Assembly (NCBI GenBank): GCA_012861695.1
Contig: JAAOOA010000033.1
Location: forward strand, 21,183,434-21,247,433
Length of the DNA: 64,000 nt
From: Trematomus loennbergii
Lineage: Eukaryota; Chordata; Actinopteri; Perciformes; Nototheniidae
Reading direction: 5' to 3'
The notes below the pieces were generated by a model. That model saw nothing but the letters and a program-made list of their open reading frames with translations, was not told where the DNA came from and made no database searches. The position numbers were made by a program, and so were the translations under genes. Shown here piece by piece: positions 25,558 to 37,868 of this stretch (position 1 is its first letter; each line of letters opens with the position of its first letter).

Positions 25558-26764
25558 CAAAAAAGTGTCAAACAGAGATGTTGTTGTATGACTACATACA
25601 TGGCCTTCAGGTGCAGGAACACTTGAGTTCCTCTGGACTCCACCGCTGGTTGCTGTACTTTTTGATAGTACTCAACAGGTTTTTTGTTGTAAGATTTAAA
25701 AATTGTATTATTAGAAACATTTTATTGATGGAATTACTGTCTGTGGGGTTACATTGTACATCGATAAAGAAAGAAGATTTTAGTTTCCCCTTTTGCTACT
25801 GAATTTAGCATTTTTTATTAAGCCTACACCACATTTAAAGCCTCGATATGCAAAGATCTTTGATTTTTGTTTTATGTTCTTGGATAAGTTGTAGTTGCAT
25901 CAATGTCTGGAGATGATCACATGAACTGTAATGGTCAGTGGATTTCCGCACCTGACCATTATATGGTCTGTATGTCTGAAAGCTAAACAAGGTGTTAGAT
26001 ATTTTGAAATACATGTAACTGAATAAGTTGTCATTGTCTGATTTACTTTATTTTACATTCCAAACATCAACACTTGAATATGAAAAGTTTCAACAGGTTA
26101 AATAAACCTCTGATTTATTGAAACAGAACAGAAGTAATATTCCTTCCTGTGACTATAGAAAGTGCTCTAGTGGACATAGTGATCTGAATGTGTTAATCCA
26201 TCTCTGTTAAGAGCTGCACTCTCCCGTCTTCAATGATGGTATATTTCAAGTTATCTTAAATTAGAAATGATGAAGGATGTCTTACATATGTACAAACAGA
26301 AAATGTGTAATACACATTACAAAAAGACCGTACAGAATAAAGCTTGAAATATATTCAAAATATTTCCTCAGAAAAGACCAAAACCAACATTGTATTGATA
26401 CTAACAAGTATTACCTCTGTATCAAAATCATGATGTTTCTTATTCCTCTGTGCCGTATAACTATATTATCGTGCAAAAACTATTAAGAATCAGCAAGCCA
26501 TGTTAAATTGATATATCTTAGAGCACAGAATGTATTAATCCGCTTCTGAAAATAGTCCCTAACAAATGTGCAATCTCTCCTGTTTCATTAACCTTTTCTG
26601 ATACCTACAGTGCCCACTTTATTAAGGGAAATACTGAGCCTTGTTTAAAAAATAAAGTACTAGTGTATATATATATATTTTTTATTTACTTCAATAATAG
26701 GCTTTACTAATAGCTACACACAATATGATTGGAAATAATTAAGACAGTTGTTGATTTTGGTCTT
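25558..26764 (+). other. 3' UTR of the Myb/SANT gene and downstream DNA
   Basis: No coding signal. A polyadenylation hexamer AATAAA sits at 26101-26106, about 550 bp after the stop, and another lies near 26336. A 10-bp-stem hairpin (TAATGGTCAG...CTGACCATTA) lies at 25929-25961 inside the likely UTR. Confidence 0.5.
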
Positions 26765-26830
26765 ATTAAGATAAGATAAGATGGAACTTTATTAACCCCG
26801 TGGGGAAATTCAGGAGTTTAAAGTGTGGTG
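26765..26830 (-). mobile_element. Rex1-like LINE 3' end, minus strand
   Basis: AAGATAAGATAAGATGGAAC followed by TTTATTAACCCCGTGGGGAAATTC is the reverse complement of a Rex1-type 3' terminus with its short tandem tail. No coding remains were found nearby. Confidence 0.6.
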
Positions 26831-28875
26831 GAAAAGCAGCAACAGAGTGAGAGTGAAAAACAGGTTGAAAAAAAAGTAATACAAAAATAACAAAAATGAA
26901 GTTATATTGTAACTCATAAAACAAGATATCACAGCAAGGTAAACATTGATAATTAGAATGAACATATAAACATACATATTTGAGTATGGACTATTATAGG
27001 ATGTATTAATAATAAGAAAATGTCAGAATACCACCAGATTTATGCAACATTGCAGTATCTTTGATCTTCCTTTACTGAGACACATGTTGACACTGTTGTT
27101 AGATGAAGGTCCAACAGACACTGATGTCCATCCGGTTCACAGACCTGTCAGCAGGGGGCTCTGTTGCAGTCAGTGGTGATGATACACACCATGAACCATA
27201 TCCAGAGTTTGCTCTTCTCAACAATGTATTTTGCAACAATACTATATGTAATCGAAATACCTTTTCAGAGGTTTGCATGAGTATCCTTGGCGTTTGGCTT
27301 ATTTTATTATGTCACTTTTTCATGGGTATTTGGTTTTCCTGTGTACAGTACTGTATGATGCAAACATACTTTCATCATTGTCAGATCAAGATTTTTACAG
27401 CAGCTCCATTTGCAAGAAACAAGAGAAGAGACTTTTAATATTGCAATCACTGAGGATATATGTTCAAGACCCTCTAGATTACGTATGATTTCACTTTCTA
27501 TTCATAATTTCCATTATATGTACTTTTAATGCACAATAAAGTATTCTGAATCTGAATTTAAGTTAAGGATTGACTGGTGCACAAAGGAGTGCATTTGTCT
27601 GTTTATCACATCAAGATATATTACTAACACGTAAAAAGACCCAAAATTGTAAAAGGGGGAAGAGAGTCAGTGACACACGCTCACACACACTCACAAACAT
27701 AATGAGTTCAGTCACATTGCATTGTCTCCCTGCAGCCCCTCCTGCCTCAGTTGGCCTAACAGCTGCCGAGGCCAGCCCGGCGTGCCGCAGCAGGAGGGGG
27801 GGGGGGGAGGCTTGGGTCTGCTGGGGCTTCCTTCAGAGCTGGAAGGTAGGGGGCAGCATTAGGGACTGTCTGGGGGGCTGAGGTACTGAATAGGCAGCTG
27901 CATTCACATTGTGGTCCTTCAGTTCTTTACGGAGCCCTTAAACCTGAGACTTAAGCCTCTCTGAAAGGGCATTATTCACTTTGAGTGCCAATAAAACTGT
28001 TGTCTACTGTCTTTAGAATACAAATACAACTCGGTTCGGTTTACTTGGAAAGTGACCTGTAACTGAATAAATTGAGTTTTTACATTCCTGTATAGGCTGA
28101 TCTTCTCTGTTCTATTCCTCTTGAAACGTTGCATTCATGTGGTTGAAAAAGCATGCCACATGAGAAGAAAACAAATATAAGCTCTAACTCAGATAATATT
28201 TGTATTGAAACGTATCACAGTACATTGAAACAACATTGAGACCAATTTGATTGTACAAAAATATTTTCCAAAAGGGCCAATTCAGCCGTTATATTTTGCT
28301 CCAATCTCTGACTTTCTCCAAGCTTTATTCAGAGACTTTTTTTTTCCGTTTTTACAAAGTTGGTCGACATCTGGCAAAAACAGAACTAGATTTAGGGAGG
28401 CACAATGTAAAGGAAAAAAATCCATCCATCGATCGTTCCCTCTGCAAGTCTATATGTACGTTTCCTCCCCCTTTCTATTGCCCCAGTTGACCCCTGTGCC
28501 CTTTCTTTTTCTTCAGTTTTCACCCCCACCTGTTCTCATTCCCTGCTCCTCCCAGCTTCCTCTTTCATCCACCATCTGCCACTGAAGCTGCAGCAGAATG
28601 AGTCTGGAGAGGAAAGGTAGGATGGAAGGAAGGCAGATCTGCCGCTCAGATTGGATGGGATTAAATCATTATCATGCCTCCTTTTGTGCCTTAACAAAAG
28701 AGTCATTATAAATCTGCGGCTAAGCCTAACACACTCGTCATATATGTGGACCTGGGAGAGTTTCTGACAGGGTCAATGTCTTATAGAGGTAGATTTGTTT
28801 GGTCCATATGCTAGGAAATAATCTGATTGTATATAATAAAAACACTATACTAAATGTTTGTCAATTTCTTTGTTT
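26831..28875. other. Non-coding intergenic DNA
   Basis: Mostly AT-rich. A LINE-type tail (CACAATAAAGTATTCTGAAT) lies at 27525-27560 and a run of twelve G near 27796. A GC-rich stretch at 27725-27885 follows an acceptor-like CTCCCTGCAG and is open in one frame, but it has no recognised domain or donor. No gene is called. Confidence 0.4.
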
Positions 28876-29197
28876 GTGTGTAGCCTTTATTTATCCAGGT
28901 AAAAAATCCCATTGAGATCAACGATCTCTTTTACAAGGGAGACCTGCCGCACATTGGTTACACATGTAACAGAAAACAAAAAGGACACATACAACATAAT
29001 GCTAGAGGAGCTGCGCACATAAAAGCTTTAGTGCCTCAAACAGTCCTAGCACTTGGTACATGTAATAAAAACACATCCTGGGATCAGGCAATAGCTACTT
29101 GCGACTCTCTGTGATATCAGTGAGCAGATGTAAGGTGGTAGTTTACCCAGCATGGCTTTATAGATGAATATGTACCAATGACTGAGTCTCCGAACAG

Positions 29198-29611
29198 TCA
29201 GTGAAGGCAGACTGCCCTGGCATACAGGGTACTGTGATGAGTAAGTGCTTTACAGTTTGTAACAAATCTCAGAGCACTGTGATAGGCGGCATCTAACTTG
29301 ATCAGGTAATGGGCAGGTGCATTCATATATATCAGATCACCATAGTCCAGCACAGGTAAAAAGGTCACAGAGACTAGCATTTTCCTGGCTTCAAGTGAGA
29401 AACAGGACTTGTTTCTGAAAAAGAAACCTAGCCTAACCCTAAGCAGATTATTGACCTGAAGTTTAAAAGAGAGACAATCATGAAGCCAGATACCAAGGTA
29501 TTTATAACAGGTAACCACCTCGAGTACTTTTCCTTGCGTAGTAACAATATCCAAAGTTGTCTGCGGTGTCTTTTTGGCTTTTGAAAATAGCATTACCTTA
29601 GTTTTATCCAC
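29198..29611 (-). pseudogene. LINE reverse transcriptase thumb/C-terminal fragment
   Basis: Starts with DKTKVMLFSKAKK and contains CYKYLGIWL, the post-catalytic KxKxxxF...YLG motif of non-LTR reverse transcriptases. A C-terminal region with FLPVLDYGDLIYMNAP follows, which is typical of CR1/L2-type elements. It is a remnant of the 28876-33240 element, not a host gene. Confidence 0.8.
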
Positions 29612-29915
29612 ATTTAAAAGAAGCTTAAGCTCAGAGAGCTGCGTCTGAATAATATTAAAAAAATATATATAAGTGGACTAAAACAGAACCTTGAGGACAC
29701 CATTAGTAATGTTTAACCACTCAGAAGACAGCCCATCAAACACATTGGGACCTTTCAGAGAGGTAGTTCACAAACCACCCCACTGCATGGCTGGATAAGC
29801 CAATACTGAGTAGCCTCTGCTTTAAGATGCGATGATCGACGGTATCAAACGCTTTGGAAAGGTCAATAAATAGAGCTGCACAACTCTGCTTATTATCTAA
29901 TATCATTCACCACTT

Positions 29916-30407
29916 TCATTGTGGCAGTGATGGTGCTATGTTGCTTTCTGAAGCCTGACTGATGTTTAGACAGGATGTCATTGTACATAAAAACACCTTT
30001 ACCTGTTCACTCACTAGGCGTTCAAGAACCTTAGCCAGAACTGACAATTTAGAGATGGGCCTATAATTATTTAAAACAGTTGCCTCCCCTCCTTTCAGCA
30101 AAGGCAGGACATACGCTGACTTCCATACTTTTGGAATTGTGTTTGTGCTGAGGGAGAGGTTAAAAAGAGTAGTGAGAGGTGGAGCAATAAAATCTGCAGC
30201 TATCTTTAAAAAGAAAGGTTCTACGTTGTCCGGGCCGGCCGGTTTCTTAGGATCTAACTTGGTTAAAGCTTCACGAACATCAACAGTAAAAGGAGTAAAA
30301 CTGAAAGGGTTTTCCAGACCACATTGTTCAGAGTCACAGACTGTGGTGTTCACAGAAGCAGAGTTAGTCACAGAATCAAACAGAGCCACAGGACACAAAA
30401 TGCTCAT
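29916..30407 (-). pseudogene. LINE reverse transcriptase fingers fragment
   Basis: Contains DPKKPAGPDNVEPFFLK, then WKSAYVLPLLKGG and NNYRPISKLSVLAKVLERLV, the conserved N-terminal reverse transcriptase blocks of non-LTR elements. It runs into a frame break before the AFDTVDH block, which is still readable in another frame near 29850. It is part of the same dead LINE. Confidence 0.85.
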
Positions 30408-30672
30408 TAAAACAATTTAACATAGTAGCCCTGTCCGATATAGAGCCAGATGCTGTGGTAATGCACGGAGGTAGCTCATTTCGGATCTCACCGGTGGATA
30501 GCGATTTTATGGCTTTCCAAAATTTCCTAGGATTATTTAGGTTTTCTGTAGTAACTGACAAATAGTACTTCGACTTAGCACTTTTGACATGTGAAGTGAA
30601 GCTATTTCTTAGCTGCCTAAAACGCAGCCATTCTACCTCTGAGCCTGATTTCCTAGGCCTTGTTTCTCTCAT
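30376..30672 (-). pseudogene. LINE linker between endonuclease and reverse transcriptase
   Basis: Contains FRQLRNSFTSHVKSAKSKYY, then NNPRKFWKAIKSL and CFNEHFVSCG. This R/K- and W-rich segment normally lies between the endonuclease and reverse transcriptase of CR1/L2-like LINEs. It overlaps the next fragment slightly because of a frame shift. Confidence 0.75.
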
Positions 30673-31277
30673 GCAGCTGCTCCAGTTCAGCAGAAAACCA
30701 AGGATTGTCTCGTCCCTTTACTCTAAAAGTACGTAGGGGTGCATGTCTATCTATATTCCATAAAACCAAGATAAAAATAAGACCATGCAGTTTCAATCAG
30801 CACACAGATCGATTTTTCCCCAATCAAACCCAAACAGATCATGAACAAAACCCTGCTCCACAAAATGTTTTATGTGTCTCTTAATAATAATACGGGTTTA
30901 ACCTTTTGGACCTTAGTGTCCCTAATTGTGGCTACAACACAGTGGTCACTCACATCATTTGCAAATACTCCCACAGATGGTATTTATAGGGAACATTAGT
31001 TAGAATGAGATCAATTAGGGAGGATTTATTAGGGGACTTAACGTTAGGGCGAGTAGGACTGTCAACAATCTGAGTAACATTCAAGAGATACAAAGGTTTT
31101 TAAAATCCTCTGATACTGCAGTTAACCAGTCCCAAAAATCTCCAAGTAGCACTATTTCCTTGTAGTCTAGTTGGATAAAAGTTTTGCTAGTGAAGACAAG
31201 GAGTCCTTGACAGCTGAGGGGGGTCTGTAACACCCACCACCATGACTGTTGCCCCTTTGCCACTTCTATATTTAAGG

Positions 31278-31691
31278 CTAAAAATTCGAATTGCTTACTG
31301 ACAGATTTGGAAACAATGTGGTTACACTGAACTTATTCTTAACATAAATGGCAACTCCACCACCTTTATTAGGCCGGTCGGTACGATACACATTATAACC
31401 ATTTAAGGATATGTCAGAGGCCAAAATAGTTTTATTTAGCCATGTTTCTGATAACACAATGACGTCAGCGTCAGTCGAGCTTGCCCAAATGCGGACAAAA
31501 TCTAGTTTACCTAACAGACTGCGCACATTCAAGTGGATGAAACCCAACCCAGACCTAGCTTTAAAATCAGCAGGAGTAGCGATCTGACTACTACTACTGG
31601 GCGGACCAGGGTTAGGTTGACATTTCCTGACAGTAATAACAACAAAAAAACAGGCATCTTTTCCTCTTAATCGACACACATAAATTGTCAT
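31278..31691 (-). pseudogene. LINE apurinic-type endonuclease N-terminal fragment
   Basis: Carries GLGFIHLNVRSLLGKLDFVR, then DVIVLSETWL (the catalytic E in the SETW motif) and GYNVYRTDRPNKGGGVAIYV. These are the first three blocks of the endonuclease/exonuclease/phosphatase fold used by non-LTR elements for target nicking. A CQPNPGP segment upstream is the usual ORF2 start in this group. The C-terminal part, including the catalytic SDH, is not visible. Confidence 0.85.
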
Positions 31692-32895
31692 CTACTTTAA
31701 AATCACTGCGAGTTTCTAAGGTGGCCTATACCCAGCCACAGCAGATACATTGTCAGCAACGGGGAAATGTATGGTACTACAAAAGCAGAGTGCAGATTAA
31801 TTAAAAAGAGTAGACTTACATATTATATAAAAAAGTATGAATACGTTATATATTAATAAAAAACAATAAATAAAAAAATAACAGATAAGTACACTATGGT
31901 TATAAAACAATACTAAGTAGGCCTAGCAGTAGTTTAAAATAATGACCATAACAAAAGCAGAAGCAGCTTGTACTGTTTTCAGCGTGAATTGCATGAGGGT
32001 ATATTGCACAAAGTATTATGGTAAATCCTGCAGTTGCATGTGTTCAGATTGACTACATCTAAGAATAGTATCCTAAAATCTAATGATATAGGTAGTGCAA
32101 GGCTAGGCAGCACCCCCTTACAAATATATGAAACCACAAGGGGGTCTAACTGCCAAAGACTACACACAATTTTATCATCTTGTGCATGTGTCAATACATC
32201 TTCTTTCCCCATCAAAACAAATACTCGTGTGCAGAGAGAGCATTCAAAAAGAACACAGAAGGAATATATAGAGGGGGTAACATAAGTCACCCCACCTTAG
32301 AAATGTTCAGACCCTTGAAGATAATGAAGTCCCTGTGGCTCTTATGGTGTGTGGTCTTCGTCACATGCTGAGTCAGTCCACATACAAAAATCTGACACAC
32401 TTCTCTAGCCCTCAACATGGATGTTATAATCACCAACAATTACTACACAGTCAAGGTCAATGACAGCAGTTCAGTAGAGTCAGCTAAAGTGTTGCACAGT
32501 ATTTTACAGATATTTAGATGTATAGCTTGAGAGGAGAAATTCAGCTGAAGAGCTACATATTCAAAAGAAACAACGTTTAGGAAAGATATCTGCTTATGTT
32601 GGAGGGAGTTATTAAAGAAAATGGCGGCTCGACCTCCTTTCTTATACTTTTTTAAATGTCATCTGAATTTCAGGAGTGACCTACTGCCATTCATTTGAGC
32701 ATTTTAAAGTTATGACCCTTGTCCTAGCAAGAGTCAAGGGGTGCCAATAGCTGTGCAGCCTGGACCCAGCACATCAGTAACAGTTTGCTACTTTTTTTAC
32801 ACACACAACCGTATCAGGCTGGAGGAAATAAGATCACACAGCAGAGGGGGGGGGGGGGGGTTGTTGGTTTGGCAGTGACAAGCTTCTTCGTCTGG

Positions 32896-33225
32896 TCAGT
32901 AAACTCTCAGGAGGGAGGAAGGAAGAAGGATGACTGGAGAGAAGAGAAGAGTGAGCTGGATGGGGTATGGGGGGTGGAGGGAGAGTATCCAGGGGCTGAG
33001 GAACCTTCTTTCGTCTCTCTCCTCATTTGAATACCATGTGTTCAGTGCCAACATCCTGCTGAATCTCTCCGTTTCTCTTCTGTCTGGCGGTAGAGGGCCA
33101 CTGATGAACACCTCAGCATTCAGAGAGCTGACCTGTTTCAACAGACATTTAAACTCTTCTTTCAGCACTTCACACTGTTGTTTGACAACATAATTTGTCC
33201 CAATGTGCAGTATGATGTTTTTCAA
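32896..33225 (-). pseudogene. LINE ORF1 esterase-like fragment
   Basis: Contains NIILHIGTNYV, then LLKQVSSLNAEVFISGPLPP and RFSRMLALNTWYSN. This resembles the SGNH/GDSL-type esterase domain found in ORF1 of many CR1-like non-LTR elements, where a GTND block is usual; here Asp is Tyr. The frame is lost after about 55 residues. Confidence 0.65.
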
Positions 33226-33384
33226 AGTTGGTGTTAATTCCTGATTTGCAGGATCCTTTTGGCCATTATCTTTGGGGAAAAAGTGGCATTTTGAGGTTTA
33301 TTTTACTAAGTAATTTAGTTTGAGGTCAGGTCGTTAGCTCGACCTGCAGCCTTCACTCTGTGTTACTTTAAGTCCTTACCCTGC

Positions 33385-33640
33385 TGTGTAAAGATGCTTG
33401 GTGAGTTGAGTGACCTCTCATCACGGGCACTGGGGAACACCAGTTTGAATCCCGCCTTGGCCGCCACTGCAGTCAGCATGCCGTTGTGTCCTTGGGCAAG
33501 ACACTTCACCCTAATTTGCTCCTGTGGGTATTGTCCACAGTATAGTACATGTCTGATATGTGTAATATGTGGAGCAAATCTGTTCAGCAGTAGCACACTT
33601 GGTTGTTGGGGTGATAGTTGCTAGTTTGCCCTTTCATAAC
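33385..33640 (+). mobile_element. tRNA-derived SINE fragment
   Basis: A B-box-like AGTTTGAATCCCGCC near 33441 is followed by the conserved block TGTGTCCTTGGGCAAGACAC and TTCACCCTAATTTGCTCC, shared by many fish SINEs. The A-box is weak (AGTTGAGTGACCTC). It is probably an old copy. Confidence 0.55.
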
Positions 33641-35486
33641 TGTCAATGGAGCCTGTGTCCTAGTACAGGGGGGGAAGAGGCTCTGTCAGGATGATAATCA
33701 TGCAGGCCAAAAATCTCAGAGCGCCGGGCTCTGTCTGTTGCTCATCCTCTCAGTTATCATGCAAAGGATTTACTTAGGCATTGAAAGATAATTCCAGGGA
33801 AGATAACCACTTGTAGATGTTTTAACCGATAAAAAGCCCTCCTGTTTCATGGTAGATTTATACAGATAGCCTTGTGTTAGCATGCCCTTGTCCACTCTGT
33901 TGAGATATTCGTAACAGTGTAGGTCATTTCCACAGAGTGCATTCACTTCAACATTCCCTTCTAACCAACCAAATCTTAGTTCCAGTGTATTGTTGTTTCT
34001 GGTAGGACCATGGGTGAAGAGGAAATCATGCCACACCACAAGGAAATGGTGGCAATAAAATAAGCCAGTAATTCCCTAATCTTCAATTATTAAACTAAAT
34101 CATATGGTTTCCTTGCGTCTTTAACAAATTCTCAAAGACCCAGTATCACTCCGCAGCCCCAGGGTTAGCAATCTATAGCTTGGTAAACGAGACTGCCAAC
34201 CTCAACAAGCTGCAGCACTAAAATGCTGATCACATTATTAATCTTCAGTAATAATAATCCAACAATGCAACCCACGTCATACTGTTACTTTTAAACCTTT
34301 GCTGGAAAGAGTATTTTTGCATTGTGGTATCTCAACCTTTACTTATATAAAGAATCTGTATATTTGTCTGAATACTGTTGTTTTGTCATATCGTAGATAG
34401 TAAACTAACAAACTACCTTATTGCCCTGCTGTCTGCATCTGTATGGGCTTTGGGAAACAGGATCATCAAGCCAAAAGGAGTCAATGAAACAAGGTACAGA
34501 GGCACAGAAAAGTTTTCCAGTGCGATGATCCATGTGGTGGCTACGGAGTACAGCAACCAGCTGTTCAAGAACAATGGGAAGAACAAGATCCACCTGAGCC
34601 CAGCCCTGGTATCAACTATTAGGCCTGCATGACTCCAATTACCAATATACTGACAATATAAATACAACTACTGGAAATATAATAGAACCTTTACCCTGCA
34701 AAGGAGAGAAAAGGTTACATTTCTTTGTTTTCAGCAAACTTGATGATGGTGTTTGAGTTGAAAAGGGCAACACAGTATTGTTTTGTATCCAAAGTACAGC
34801 AATGGGCTCGAAACAAAGCCCTGGTGTTCCCCGGTGTTAAGGACGAATGTGGAAGACTTGTGTCGCAAGCTTGTCCCTGGGGTCTGCCTGTCAGGAAGTT
34901 AAAGATCCACAAGCACAGTGATTCACATCTGTATACAGTGTGTATCACAGGTCTTGAGCATTTAAGGGAATGTGGCCACCTTCACAAAAATCTCTTATCT
35001 CACTAAACTCAACTGAAATGTGTGTGCTTCTTTGCATTTGACACAAAAATATGTTGCTTTTCACTGTGTTGGCATGTTTTTAGAACACTAACCCTAACCC
35101 TAACCCTAGATGCAGATGTGTCTCTGTGAAGCACATGGTATTCTTTATATTGCCTCCATCTATAAATCCTCTTTGCTCCACTACTTATCTAAACAACTGT
35201 AATAATCAGACTGAAAGAGGAACTGAGGGCTCTATATGTGTTGCAGGAATAAGAAGGAGGAAACTTTAGAACGTGGAGGACATCTGAAGTGAAAGGATAG
35301 AGAAAAAGGAAAGTGCAGCAGCTCTGACTGTTTAACTGGAAGTCAGCTGTCCTGCAGGTGTCTGGAGGAGGGGTAAAGAAAAGGAGATTCAGTATTTAAA
35401 CACAGATGGCATGAGGAATCAAGAGTGGCCTAAACTGTTTTAAAACACTGATTCAACAAAAGTAAAGCCTACATATATTTAGGCTT
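33641..35486. other. Non-coding intergenic DNA with a short telomere-like repeat
   Basis: No recognised gene. Open stretches at 34378-34632 and 34725-35006 have no known domain and inconsistent codon character. A 22-bp block of CTAACC repeats lies at 35087-35108. Confidence 0.4.
35087..35108 (+). repeat. Short interstitial telomere-like repeat
   Basis: About three and a half units of CTAACC, the vertebrate telomere motif on its C-rich strand. It is too short to prove a fusion or repair event. Confidence 0.8.
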
Positions 35487-35575
35487 ATTGTAAGTCGCTT
35501 TGGATAAAAGCGTCAGCTAAATTAAATGTAATGTAATGTGATGTAATGTAATGTAATATATCACAGTATTTCAAT
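35487..35575 (+). mobile_element. L2 LINE 3' tail fragment
   Basis: TTGTAAGTCGCTTTGGATAA followed by AAGCGTCAGCT and an ATGTA-type simple repeat. It is the same 3' terminus as the minus-strand L2 copy at 23.1 kb, here on the + strand. Confidence 0.75.
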
Positions 35576-35849
35576 CTTTTATGTTGCTTGCCAGTGATTT
35601 ACCTGCCAATGCCCCTCTAAATACCTCACCCTCCTCTGACTCAGCATTTTTACACAATGGTGATGTTGCAGGGCTGTGTGCATCTTTAGGTACCCAACAG
35701 CACTAAAGCATCCTGAATCTTAATGACTTCAACCAATCAACCAAATGACATGCATACATTTGAGGATATATGTATGCACTGACAAACGCACACACAAACC
35801 GAACATCCTGCCCTGCCACCCTGCCATCCACACCTTCTATTGTCCCAGA

Positions 35850-36183
35850 GTCAGACAGCAGGCTGGGGCCCCAGAAGTGGCCACAACAGGCGGACTTCTC
35901 CCCCGAGAGCCTGCAGGGTCAGATCTGCAGCAGCTCCCCCTCTCTTTCTCCCAGTGTCCTCTGGGAGAGGGATCTCCAAGCTGCTGTGAGGAGGCAGATG
36001 CTGGCCACTCTTTCTAATGGGAGGTCCGAGGGTGGGGGTGACATGACTCTTCTTAGGTTCCCATGCCCTGTAGCACACTCATGTCACACTCCTGCAAGTA
36101 ATACAGATGACAACAGCAGAGAGGGTGCACTGTCCATCTGCTCCCCTGACACAAAGACACTAAGAGATGCAGCGGTACTGTAG
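35850..36183 (+). CDS. Candidate unknown coding exon
   Basis: A GC-rich open stretch follows an acceptor-like TTCTATTGTCCCAG. It encodes a Ser/Pro/Gln-rich segment (KWPQQADFSPESLQ, LWERDLQAAVRRQMLATLSN) and stays open to a stop at 36183. No family is recognised and no convincing donor is seen. It might belong with the possible terminal exon at 38878-39024, but nothing in the sequence proves a link. It could also be non-coding. Confidence 0.25.
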
Positions 36184-36287
36184 CTGGACGCTGAGCATTA
36201 GTGTGTGTGTACAAGAGGATGTGTGGACAGTGTGTGTGTGTGACGTGAGGGTGGTAAGATATATAACATGATGTATAGGAACATGTG

Positions 36288-36417
<130 letters not shown>

Positions 36418-36938
36418 ATTATGGGAAGTGGGATATATATCTATATATATTTGTTCCTTTATGCTGAAGGAAATGTAATCCTTGGGGATGTGAGCAGAAG
36501 GGGGTCTTTATCTTTTCACATCCAATATTCATCACATTTTACTAAGATGTATTTTGTATTATTTGGAATCAAGTTGTGATGAAAATATTATGATGCTGTA
36601 GAGCAGCCACAGATTGCCTGTGCTTAGTTCCCTTTTATTCACAATTGTTTTACCTGCTATTTACTAAGATCATCGAGAAGCTGCAACTTATCTGTTTAGG
36701 TTTATCTATAGATAAAAAGAATGCATTTTGTCTTTGAGAAGAAAACACACAACATACTGTACAACATCAACCTCAAATAATTAAAAAACAAAGCATGCTG
36801 ATACGATACCATATTCATAACAGAGTCAGTAGAGCACATTTAAAAATGTGTTAAGAATTTACACTAAGCTACACAACAATGTGAGCAGTTGCCAGGGAAC
36901 GCATGAGGAATGAATTCAGAACCAATTGTTAACCTTAA

Positions 36939-37868
36939 AGGGGACCTATCATGCAAAATGCATTTTTGTACGTCTTTTATACATGAATATGTGTCCCCGG
37001 TGTTCCAGGGAACTCACCAAGTGTCAGAAAACACAACCCTCTCTATTTTCCTCCATACCTGATAAAAACTGATCCAGATTTGAACACTGTCCTGACGTCA
37101 GGACGGTGGCGCTACGGCTATTGGGCCAACTCTCCACCTATCAGGGGAATGTGGGGTTGGGCCACGGCCATTGCCGCTCGAAAGCGCTGGAGACGCTGTA
37201 GTACATATGCCAGGCCTGTAAGTGGCGCTGTAGTCTGCCACAAAAGCGACGAAGAAGACTTCCCCCGCCCATAGTTACCATGGTTACCCTTCTCTTTATT
37301 CTCCGCTGTGGCTCTTTTTCTCCCTCCCCGAGGCAAGCGTTTGCTCCTGCTGCTGTAATTCAATGCAATCCCTCCCCGTCGAGGCAAGCACTGTAGTTCT
37401 CTCGGTTGGTCCATCAGCAGATGACAAACACCCACCTCTCCGCCTCTTCCAAGGAACGAGGGACCGTGCGGCAGAGTTTCAGTTTCAGTTTGTTTCGCCG
37501 GTCAAGATGTCCGTTACATTTTAAATCTTCCGGACAAAATTAGAAAAGTGCCGGTCAAAGGTCTTCTTTGTTATTTATTGAGCTTTAAAACAAATGAATA
37601 ACGACTCTATATAATAAAACACGAGGACGGAGATCTCTTTTTCTCCCCTCTTCTGACAGCCCAGCAGCTGATCAGAGCACGGCTCACCTCTCCTGCAGGG
37701 GGGCGTGGTCAGCAGAATCAGACCCGTAGACAGCAAACAGCACATAGAGCGAAATGAGGCATGGCTAAAATGCATGATCTGTTTGGTATTTTGAAAACAG
37801 AAACGTATAAATATACCTTATATATGGCCCTACAATATATCATTTAAATATAGCATGATAGGTCCACT
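36939..37868 (+). mobile_element. piggyBac-type MITE, family B, complete
   Basis: A 930-bp element flanked by TTAA on both sides (36935-36938 and 37869-37872). Terminal inverted repeats read AGGGGACCTATCATGC on the left and AGTGGACCTATCATGC (reverse complement) on the right. It has no transposase; the internal open frames are short and unlike any known protein. Its ends resemble family A, suggesting related parent transposases. Confidence 0.8.

Larger units (their letters stand above)
28876..33240 (-). mobile_element. CR1/L2-superfamily LINE, nearly full structure but dead
   Basis: On the minus strand, in order, it keeps an ORF1 esterase remnant (about 33225-33030), an apurinic-type endonuclease N-terminus (31691-31278), a linker (30672-30376) and reverse transcriptase pieces (30407-29916 and 29611-29198). 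The 3' UTR ends near 28876 with AGCCTTTATTTATCCAGG-type sequence (as read on +), a familiar fish LINE end. The frame is broken several times. Where the FADD/YADD catalytic box should be, at about 29650-29720, the sequence jumps from the fingers/palm region to the thumb, so that segment is deleted. Clade is inferred from motif style; a Rex/CR1 or L2 assignment needs a search. Confidence 0.8.

Noticed and set aside
34378..35006. Two open stretches on the + strand that look weakly protein-like
   Set aside because: No known motif, no consistent splice sites between them, and AT-rich surroundings. Kept only as unassigned DNA.
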